DNA of 64,000 nt. It comes from Taudactylus pleione (lineage: Eukaryota; Chordata; Amphibia; Anura; Myobatrachidae). The position numbers and the translations under genes were made by a program. Each line of letters starts with the position of its first letter. Within the stretch, counting starts at the first letter, position 1. Where the stretch lies: assembly GCA_031769625.1 (NCBI GenBank), contig JAUIMM010002300.1, positions 102,831 through 166,830 of the forward strand, in the 5' to 3' direction. A model generated the notes under the pieces. That model had not been told where the DNA came from, did no database searches, and saw only the letters and a program-made list of their open reading frames with translations. Below, piece by piece: positions 1-7,678 of this stretch.

Positions 1-336
1 ATTAACTGGCGCATAAACATTAATGACCCTTAATTTAATCCCTCTAAAACAAATATCAACCAAAATGCAACGACCCTGCTCAATAATGACATAGGATTCA
101 AAGGAAATCTCCCTACTCTGGGCTAATACCCCCACGCCATCATTTCTATTTAATGCAGAACCAGACCATATTGCAGCACCATGTGGCCATTCATCTTGTT
201 TAGGAGCTTCACATATGCCACACTCCTGTAAACAAATTAAATCCCCCCCTTTAGCCCTAATATCTTCCAAAATTGCGGCTCTCCTGGCATTGGACTTAAA
301 TACCCTTACATTTTGGGAAATTATAGATATAGACAT
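1..336 (-). CDS. LINE ORF2 protein, N-terminal 112 codons only (copy A)
   Basis: This is the start of the endonuclease-reverse transcriptase, running off the left edge. It begins at the first in-frame ATG (336-334); the frame is open 36 bases further upstream but holds only a GTG. Visible APE-endonuclease residues are Asn9 (SQN), the metal-binding Glu38 (LQE) and Tyr108 (NVYAP). The window ends just after this Tyr motif, so the remaining endonuclease and RT motifs must be read from copies B-G. Confidence 0.9.
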   Translation of the reverse strand, partial: MSISIISQNVRVFKSNARRAAILEDIRAKGGDLICLQECGICEAPKQDEWPHGAAIWSGSALNRNDGVGVLAQSREISFESYVIIEQGRCILVDICFRGIKLRVINVYAPVN

Positions 337-393
337 CGCGCCAGGCAAATTATAAGAAAGCAGCACATTACATCATGACTACATTGCCAACAT

Positions 394-1911
394 TCATTTC
401 CCACTACATACATCAATAAAGGATTCAACATCACCAGTGCTCAAAAAAGGCTGAGCAGGCGAATCCCCCTGCACACCACCCTCAGTCTGAATACACTGAG
501 CAGGCTGATCAATAGCTTCCATAGGGACTGTAGCATCAACTGTGCCAGGCAAACACCCAGCAGACTGCATGCCAGTATCTGAGACAGGCTGACCAGCCAT
601 CACCACCACCTCCTGGCTGGCTACCTCCATATCACCCTCTTCTACTGGCAGGCCTTCAAAACGATTACTTGTAGTTACTGCAACCTTCACATCCAGCCGT
701 GGGCGCTTTAAAGCGCTACCAGTCGCTACTCCACGATTCCTATTTACAGAGGTAAAACCATCCAGATCGTCTGAACTCCTAACAGTTGCAGGACTACTTC
801 CACAACCAGACACGGTGTCAAAATCAGATTCGGATTCACTCCAATGACATTGCAAGGATGCTGTAGCATTGCTATCAGAAGGACTTGCTGAGGTGTCTGG
901 AAACTCTGCTATGTTAGCAGTGCCACTCAAAGCAGGAGGGGAGGAACTGACTTGTGAAACAGGGGAGACAACTTGTCCAACAACTGAAGCAGGCACATTG
1001 CCTTTCTCAGCCTCCCACACAGTCTTAAACCCATATCTTTCCACCATCTCCACTTTAAACTTAAACTGCCTCTCCTGTTCCAGCAGCTCAGCCTCATTAA
1101 CAGCAGGTGTTTCAGCATTACTCTCACTCCTGTTAACTATTCCACTCCCAGAATGTGATGGTACATTAAGCTGTTCATGCAGCCTTCTCGTATCCTTAGC
1201 CATTTCCTCAGGCCCTTTAGGGCAGCTCCTCATAACATGACCAGTATCCCCACATATGTCACACTTTCGTGCCTGAGGACATTCTGCAGCTTCATGCCCA
1301 GGCAAACCACAGTTTCTGCAACATTTTCCCACACTGCAATTTTCCTTAGTATGGCCATACTTAAAGCAACTCCTGCAAAAAAAAGGCTGGTCAGGATAAA
1401 ACAAGTACCCTCTAGCTCCTCCAATATTAAAGTTCCCAGGAGGGTGCATAACTCCACCAATGCCACTGGGATCCAGTCTCAAGCGTACCCAAAATTTAGT
1501 CTTGCCGTTAAATATGCCGACATAATTTTCTAGGCGAATTCCTCCACGAACTGAAGAGCAATACCTGGACAGAAAAGCTCTAATAATGTCTGGCTCCACA
1601 AAGGGGTTGTACATGTGCACCGTTAATGGCCTCTCTGCTCCCATAAATAAAGGCAACACCTCAATTCCATGTAATAAAGGGTCTTTTGCAAAGGTTTTAA
1701 CCCTCTCAAATGCATTCAGGCAGTTCTCAGGATGGCAAAAAGTCACATCATAAATCCCAGTTGAAGGAAACTCTTGAATACAGTAAATCTCCTCCTTACT
1801 TACCCCAGCCAGACCAACCAAAATTCTGTCCCATAAAGTACGCAGGGTTCTTCTTTGACCAGTAACCTCCTCAGCATATTTAAAGCGAATGGTATTCTTC
1901 AATCCAGACAT
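394..1911 (-). CDS. LINE ORF1 protein, CCHC zinc-knuckle nucleic-acid-binding protein (copy A)
   Basis: The 505-aa protein starts at the first ATG (1911-1909), with A at -3. The open frame continues upstream only to a TTG preceded by TAA, so the ATG is the credible start. Residues 1 to about 170 look like the RRM-like N-terminal part of Tx1-type ORF1 proteins. Three CX2CX4HX4C knuckles follow, at about residues 179-192, 198-211 and 217-230. The last 270 residues are Ser/Thr/Pro/Glu-rich and probably disordered. By analogy with other LINE ORF1 proteins it should bind the element RNA and form a ribonucleoprotein with ORF2. Similar zinc-knuckle proteins in vertebrate genomes are often annotated as ZCCHC3-like. 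ORF2 lies 57 bp downstream in the same frame. Confidence 0.92.
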   Translation of the reverse strand: MSGLKNTIRFKYAEEVTGQRRTLRTLWDRILVGLAGVSKEEIYCIQEFPSTGIYDVTFCHPENCLNAFERVKTFAKDPLLHGIEVLPLFMGAERPLTVHMYNPFVEPDIIRAFLSRYCSSVRGGIRLENYVGIFNGKTKFWVRLRLDPSGIGGVMHPPGNFNIGGARGYLFYPDQPFFCRSCFKYGHTKENCSVGKCCRNCGLPGHEAAECPQARKCDICGDTGHVMRSCPKGPEEMAKDTRRLHEQLNVPSHSGSGIVNRSESNAETPAVNEAELLEQERQFKFKVEMVERYGFKTVWEAEKGNVPASVVGQVVSPVSQVSSSPPALSGTANIAEFPDTSASPSDSNATASLQCHWSESESDFDTVSGCGSSPATVRSSDDLDGFTSVNRNRGVATGSALKRPRLDVKVAVTTSNRFEGLPVEEGDMEVASQEVVVMAGQPVSDTGMQSAGCLPGTVDATVPMEAIDQPAQCIQTEGGVQGDSPAQPFLSTGDVESFIDVCSGK

Positions 1912-2021
1912 CCTGGCAGCCTCAAGGACTCCAAACAGCAGTAGGCAATCACAAATCAACGTCCCAGGATCCCCTAGCAAGGAGACCCTGATTCCTTCCA
2001 ACCAGACCAGATGCAGCAATT

Positions 2022-2054
2022 ACACCACACCTGGTCCTAGCCAAAATGGCCGAG
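2022..2054 (-). other. U2 snRNA-like segment in the LINE 5' leader (copy A)
   Basis: Read on the minus strand, these 33 bases align to nucleotides 8-39 of vertebrate U2 snRNA as I remember it. They start with CTCGGCC, have one inserted A, then TTTTGGCTA. I count 27 matches in 32 positions; the five mismatches are all transitions (four A-to-G, one T-to-C). The GGCC/GGCT pairing of U2 stem I remains possible with a 5-nt loop. The segment stops before the rest of U2, so this is not a U2 gene. It begins about 19 bases inside the LINE and is present in every copy. Origin and role are unknown: capture from an older target gene, a functional RNA or promoter element, or chance. Confidence 0.6.
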
Positions 2055-3066
2055 GATCACATCCTGCTACATGACATACAAAAGTAGCCATGTAACATGT
2101 GGAAGAAAGGAACAGAAATCACAAATACCATTAGGGGTAGTATAAATCATATGCCATTACAATTAAGGAGACCATTTATTGAAAAAAAATGGCTCCAGGG
2201 ATCAAGGGTGCTCATGGGTCCCACTAGTATCGGTGAAGGGGGACCTGAAGATTCATTTTTTTCCCCTCAATGGGGGCCATTTTGCTCTGAGGGGATGGGG
2301 AGAAATGAGGCCTATGCCCCCAGTGCTTGTTCTACAATCACATGTCAATACAACCTGCTGCTGCACTCACCTGTTTGCACTTTTGCATTTATAAACACTT
2401 CATATGATTCATTAAACAACTGATAAGAAGAGGACTGATCTTTTGGTGTCGCATTTTGCCTCCATGTCTTGTCTCCATTTATCTGCCTCTATTCCGGCCC
2501 TAATTCTGGGACTAAAGTCAAAGTCCCTGTAAAGTGGATGTATTTGCGGAGGATTGGCTAATTAAATAATGAATATATTCTATTGTGTTATGATTATCCA
2601 ACCCCTATGACACTTCTGCAATGCCATTTGGAAATTGTTTATCAGGTCTCCGGTTTTGACTTTTTCGCACCATTGCAGGGGCAACCACATGGATACAACT
2701 GTTGGAGGCATGAATTGCTCTCCATTACTTCCAACAACTTGGATATTTGTTACATTTCTATATTGAGGCAAAATATGCTAGAGTAGTTCACATTTACTAT
2801 TCAGATAATTTCTGTCATATTTTGAAAATATATTTTAGGTGTGTAATGCTTGAATTTTCCTCATTGTTTGACTTTGGACCAGCTGGAGGCATTCATTTTC
2901 TCCATTTGCAAGAACAAGCAGTGATATGATGAATCTTGAGGTCTTTGTCTCCCTCAAGTGGGCTTCTTCAAGGAAGTGCAATGGTTATAAGCAGCAGTAG
3001 ATTGTGACATCATAGAAGAATGTTGTTATAGTGGCAGAATCTGCTAGCTGACTGTTTACATTCTAA

Positions 3067-3087
3067 TGCCATGGTGACTGCATGGCA
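3067..3087. repeat. Short hairpin in the satellite unit
   Basis: TGCCATG at 3067-3073 is the exact reverse complement of CATGGCA at 3081-3087, with a 7-base loop. It lies just before the 39-bp repeat block and recurs in every unit. No function can be assigned. Confidence 0.7.
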
Positions 3088-3091
3088 GCCA

Positions 3092-3169
3092 CTCCTGAAC
3101 ATTCTGTGGACAGTATGAATATTCCGTAGACTCCTGAACATTCTGTAAACACTGTTAACATTCCAATTA
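3092..3169. repeat. Two tandem 39-bp blocks with GAAnnTTC motifs
   Basis: Bases 3092-3130 and 3131-3169 are diverged tandem copies sharing their first 16 bases. They carry GAAnnTTC at 3097-3104, 3117-3124 and 3136-3143, plus a weaker AACATTCC near 3157, spaced about 20 bp apart. GAAnnTTC is the core dyad of heat-shock-factor sites, and GAACAnnnTGT also resembles a steroid-receptor half-palindrome. Whether any protein binds is unknown. The block sits at the same offset (+1015) in every complete unit. Confidence 0.6.
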
Positions 3170-3739
3170 AGGTTCTAGACTGTCTGATTAACTGCCGAGA
3201 GAAGACATGAAGAAAGAAAGGCTGCCAGTTGGTTTGTGGATGTGGCAGAGGCTTGCAGGAGGCAGTGCATTCACAAATCATGCACCCAGAGAGAAAGAGA
3301 GGGAGGGAAAAAAGTCTGCATATGTTAAATTGATAACATAGAGATGAATTGAAAAAAAAAGTAATAACTCCAAGGCTCTAAATGACATTGAAATCCTCTG
3401 CTCTCTTTTGGTAACATTAAATCAAAGAAATTAAAGTGTAGATTAAAAAGGAGAAGGAAAGCATGGGGGGGAAATTGAACCAGGCCAAATGAAAAAACAT
3501 ATATCGGAGAAAAGGACACAAATACAGGGGTGCATCTGCTGTTTGGTTTGGAGTTGCAGTGCTGTCTCCTAGATACCATGCTCCTAATTTACTGCTGCAG
3601 TTTCTAACTACCAGCCCAAGCTCTGACCCAATGAGCTGACCATACTTGAGAACAAAGCATAAATAATCTTTTTATAAACCACTTTATATCAAATACCATT
3701 ATAAATCAATGTATATGTGTTTACATTTATAATACTTAC

Positions 3740-3960
3740 CATATGCTAAGCATCATATATTTAATCTTTTAAAGTCAACTAAGTGGGCAAACAGTGCAAA
3801 TATTACTTCATTTACACTTAAAATGTACCAGCTGCAACATAATTTGTATATATGCAAAATACTTTGCAGCTAAACTTTATGCTTATAAATGAAGTAATGT
3901 GTGCGCTATCTATCTGCTTAGTTAACATTTAAGCATTGAATTACTGGTAATTAGCATATG
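3740..3960. repeat. Diverged 221-bp AT-rich palindrome in the satellite unit
   Basis: Two arms of about 110 bp meet with almost no spacer, centred near 3850. Exact paired segments are CATATGCTAA with its complement at the ends, ATTACTTCATTTA with TAAATGAAGTAAT, and AGCTGCAA with TTGCAGCT near the centre; between them the arms are diverged. Weaker pairing seems to continue outward by some 40 bp. It could be the remnant of a foldback or MITE-like insertion. Equivalent positions in the other units are 6374-6594, 14475-14695, 22553-22773, 25187-25407, 33278-33498, 46828-47048, 49462-49682, 57545-57765, 60179-60399 and 62813-63033. Confidence 0.75.
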
Positions 3961-4553
3961 ATAAGTACTGGAAATTCTAATAAATATATACATGTATTTA
4001 TTTTTTATTTAAAAATAGCTCTCCCTAATTGTAATAGTATATGATTTAAACTACCCATTGTGTTCATCAGCAATTCTCAATGTCTCTCTATGTGAGGTAG
4101 CTGCTTGTGTCTGATAAGTACCAAATCAGAAGCGCAGCCCCCAAGCTTTGAGACATAAGAGAGCCTGAAGACCCTGAATCTAAGGTGTACCCTGGTGCTC
4201 TGTGATGATGGGTCTTTGGCTTTTGTGGGTTAAAGAGAAATGGTGCTTATTTGCACAGCATGCTTTTACACTCTCCTGGGTGATTGGAGCATACTTCTAT
4301 GGCTTCTGTAAAAAACAATAATAATAAAAAAAAAATAATATATATATATAAATATATATAGGACCCGTGATGTTCTTGAGGTTGTGGTTATGCACTACAG
4401 CGCTGTCTAGAACTAAGGCTTCCCTGTATTGGATCATGGTAGATTTTTCCACAGTACCAAGCAAAACCTATTGGCTGCAGCAGTACAGCATCATGCCGTT
4501 AGGCCTGAAGTGACCTAGGGGAGTGCTCCAATCATTCAAGAAACAGCAAAAAT

Positions 4554-4960
4554 GCACTGGGCACATGAGCCTCATTTCTCCCCATCAAGTCAGAACCATG
4601 AAGCCCATCTTTGACATCCATGGCGCCAAAAGGCTCCTTAGAATACAAGGGTCTGCAGGCTCCCATCCAACACTAGGCTTGGGAACAAACTCCAACTTTG
4701 TTACATCACATACAAAAGTAGCCATGTAACATGTGGAAGAAAGGAACAGAAATCACAAATACCATTAGGGGTAGTATAAATCATATGCCATTACAATTAA
4801 GGAGACCATTTATTGAAAAAAAATGGCTCCAGGGATCAAGGGTGCTCATGGGTCCCACTAGTATCGGTGAAGGGGGACCTGAAGATTCATTTTTTTCCCC
4901 TCAATGGGGGCCATTTTGCTCTGAGGGGATGGGGAGAAATGAGGCCTATGCCCCCAGTGC
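4554..4960. repeat. Inverted repeat spanning an empty satellite unit boundary
   Basis: The end of unit S1-1 and the start of unit S1-2 carry diverged inverted copies of the same sequence. Exact pairs are 4554-4561 with 4953-4960 (GCACTGGG) and a 17-bp run at 4570-4586 with 4928-4944. Weaker similarity surrounds 4652-4678 and 4857-4885. Close to the boundary GTTACAT (4700-4706) pairs with ATGTAAC (4724-4730), leaving a 17-base loop. The LINE insertion point, between 4710 and 4711, lies in that loop. Such ends could be the terminal repeats of an old mobile unit that became tandemly arrayed. In occupied boundaries the arms are separated by one or two LINEs. Confidence 0.7.
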
Positions 4961-7334
4961 TTGTTCTACAATCACATGTCAATACAACCTGCTGCTGCAC
5001 TCACCTGTTTGCACTTTTGCATTTATAAACACTTCATATGATTCATTAAACAACTGATAAGAAGAGGACTGATCTTTTGGTGTCGCATTTTGCCTCCATG
5101 TCTTGTCTCCATTTATCTGCCTCTATTCCGGCCCTAATTCTGGGACTAAAGTCAAAGTCCCTGTAAAGTGGATGTATTTGCGGAGGATTGGCTAATTAAA
5201 TAATGAATATATTCTATTGTGTTATGATTATCCAACCCCTATGACACTTCTGCAATGCCATTTGGAAATTGTTTATCAGGTCTCCGGTTTTGACTTTTTC
5301 GCACCATTGCAGGGGCAACCACATGGATACAACTGTTGGAGGCATGAATTGCTCTCCATTACTTCCAACAACTTGGATATTTGTTACATTTCTATATTGA
5401 GGCAAAATATGCTAGAGTAGTTCACATTTACTATTCAGATAATTTCTGTCATATTTTGAAAATATATTTTAGGTGTGTAATGCTTGAATTTTCCTCATTG
5501 TTTGACTTTGGACCAGCTGGAGGCATTCATTTTCTCCATTTGCAAGAACAAGCAGTGATATGATGAATCTTGAGGTCTTTGTCTCCCTCAAGTGGGCTTC
5601 TTCAAGGAAGTGCAATGGTTATAAGCAGCAGTAGATTGTGACATCATAGAAGAATGTTGTTATAGTGGCAGAATCTGCTAGCTGACTGTTTACATTCTAA
5701 TGCCATGGTGACTGCATGGCAGCCACTCCTGAACATTCTGTGGACAGTATGAATATTCCGTAGACTCCTGAACATTCTGTAAACACTGTTAACATTCCAA
5801 TTAAGGTTCTAGACTGTCTGATTAACTGCCGAGAGAAGACATGAAGAAAGAAAGGCTGCCAGTTGGTTTGTGGATGTGGCAGAGGCTTGCAGGAGGCAGT
5901 GCATTCACAAATCATGCACCCAGAGAGAAAGAGAGGGAGGGAAAAAAGTCTGCATATGTTAAATTGATAACATAGAGATGAATTGAAAAAAAAAGTAATA
6001 ACTCCAAGGCTCTAAATGACATTGAAATCCTCTGCTCTCTTTTGGTAACATTAAATCAAAGAAATTAAAGTGTAGATTAAAAAGGAGAAGGAAAGCATGG
6101 GGGGGAAATTGAACCAGGCCAAATGAAAAAACATATATCGGAGAAAAGGACACAAATACAGGGGTGCATCTGCTGTTTGGTTTGGAGTTGCAGTGCTGTC
6201 TCCTAGATACCATGCTCCTAATTTACTGCTGCAGTTTCTAACTACCAGCCCAAGCTCTGACCCAATGAGCTGACCATACTTGAGAACAAAGCATAAATAA
6301 TCTTTTTATAAACCACTTTATATCAAATACCATTATAAATCAATGTATATGTGTTTACATTTATAATACTTACCATATGCTAAGCATCATATATTTAATC
6401 TTTTAAAGTCAACTAAGTGGGCAAACAGTGCAAATATTACTTCATTTACACTTAAAATGTACCAGCTGCAACATAATTTGTATATATGCAAAATACTTTG
6501 CAGCTAAACTTTATGCTTATAAATGAAGTAATGTGTGCGCTATCTATCTGCTTAGTTAACATTTAAGCATTGAATTACTGGTAATTAGCATATGATAAGT
6601 ACTGGAAATTCTAATAAATATATACATGTATTTATTTTTTATTTAAAAATAGCTCTCCCTAATTGTAATAGTATATGATTTAAACTACCCATTGTGTTCA
6701 TCAGCAATTCTCAATGTCTCTCTATGTGAGGTAGCTGCTTGTGTCTGATAAGTACCAAATCAGAAGCGCAGCCCCCAAGCTTTGAGACATAAGAGAGCCT
6801 GAAGACCCTGAATCTAAGGTGTACCCTGGTGCTCTGTGATGATGGGTCTTTGGCTTTTGTGGGTTAAAGAGAAATGGTGCTTATTTGCACAGCATGCTTT
6901 TACACTCTCCTGGGTGATTGGAGCATACTTCTATGGCTTCTGTAAAAAACAATAATAATAAAAAAAAAATAATATATATATATAAATATATATAGGACCC
7001 GTGATGTTCTTGAGGTTGTGGTTATGCACTACAGCGCTGTCTAGAACTAAGGCTTCCCTGTATTGGATCATGGTAGATTTTTCCACAGTACCAAGCAAAA
7101 CCTATTGGCTGCAGCAGTACAGCATCATGCCGTTAGGCCTGAAGTGACCTAGGGGAGTGCTCCAATCATTCAAGAAACAGCAAAAATGCACTGGGCACAT
7201 GAGCCTCATTTCTCCCCATCAAGTCAGAACCATGAAGCCCATCTTTGACATCCATGGCACCAAAAGGCTCCTTAGAATACAAGGGTCTGCAGGCTCCCAT
7301 CCAACACTAGGCTTGGGAACAAACTCCAACTTTG
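4711..7334. repeat. Satellite unit S1-2, lacking its last ~10 bases
   Basis: Second unit of the block, nearly identical to S1-1. It has a private G-to-A at 7259. It ends at ...CTTTG/TT, where the poly-T of LINE B begins. The last bases that precede other insertions (ACATCACA and neighbours) are missing, so the target was shortened when LINE B inserted. Confidence 0.95.
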
Positions 7335-7380
7335 TTTTTTTTTTTTTTTTTTTTTTTTTTCTTCTTTTTTTTTTTTTTTT
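7335..7380 (-). repeat. Poly(A) tail of LINE B
   Basis: On the plus strand this is T26, C, TT, C, T16; the first two T belong to the satellite or are ambiguous. It is the longest and most interrupted tail in the window. It directly follows the GGTTTC end of the 3' UTR in sense orientation. Confidence 0.9.
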
Positions 7381-7678
7381 GAAACCGTTCAGGTGTAAGA
7401 TAACTTCTCCATTCCCAAAAGGGATACAGCCACTGTTTGAAGTATCTAACAACTCATCATTAGGTTTCATCCACCAAAAGAAAAATTCCAATTACTGTAC
7501 ATCATATTAACTTACCAGAAAAAAAACAACAAACAAAGACATAGATCCTTTCCACAAAACTTATTAATAACAAAAACACCAATAAGTACTATCACTGAAA
7601 TAACACCACCCCTTAAACAAATTATAAACATACAACAAAAAAATCATCCCTAAAACACTAGCACTCCTCCCACCCCAG

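Larger units (their letters stand above)
1..2073 (-). mobile_element. LINE copy A (Tx1-like non-LTR retrotransposon), cut by the window edge
   Basis: This is the 5' part of a LINE whose 5' end lies at 2073. It holds the 162-bp 5' leader (1912-2073), all of ORF1, a 57-bp spacer and the first 112 codons of ORF2; the rest lies outside the window. The order zinc-knuckle ORF1 then APE-RT ORF2 defines an L1-superfamily non-LTR element. ORF2 motifs and insertion into one site of a tandem repeat fit the Tx1 group. The 5' end is defined by comparison with empty satellite boundaries: sequence to the right of 2076 is satellite, and ACA at 2074-2076 is one copy of the short target duplication. No private coding change was noticed against copies B-G. 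Confidence 0.93.
2077..4710. repeat. Satellite unit S1-1, 2,634-bp tandem repeat (reference unit)
   Basis: One complete unit of the tandem array, starting at the point where LINEs insert; the next unit begins at 4711 with the same bases. No convincing gene was found: all ORFs are under 110 codons and show no recognisable domain. In order, the unit holds a left part that pairs with the right end of the preceding unit (inverted repeat), a hairpin at 3067-3087, two copies of a 39-bp block at 3092-3169, a purine-rich stretch near 3285-3310, an AT-rich diverged palindrome at 3740-3960, an A-rich and TA-repeat stretch near 4313-4361, and a final GC-richer 200 bp that forms the other inverted-repeat arm. 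Other units differ from this one by only a few bases. Confidence 0.95.

Noticed and set aside
2097..2423. 108-codon plus-strand ORF repeated in every satellite unit (and shorter ones of 60-84 codons)
   Set aside because: No recognisable domain and no codon bias. It is repeated only because the satellite repeats, and it overlaps the inverted-repeat arm.
3155..3185. Possible tRNA-type B box (GGTTCTAGACT)
   Set aside because: Poor match to the B-box consensus and no A box at a suitable distance.
3732..3740. U1 snRNA-like ATACTTACC
   Set aside because: Nine bases only, without the following U1 sequence; expected by chance in AT-rich DNA.
4093..4114. let-7-like TGAGGTAG seed in the satellite
   Set aside because: Only the seed and scattered bases match, and no precursor hairpin with a star arm is visible nearby.
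4313..4361. A-rich and TA-repeat stretch as a possible decayed retroposon tail
   Set aside because: It is a simple low-complexity tract; no retroposon body could be recognised next to it.
4523..4729. 68-codon ORF ending the satellite unit, extended to 117 codons at 7157-7510
   Set aside because: Its length depends on what follows the unit boundary; the longer form simply runs through the LINE B poly-T and 3' UTR.
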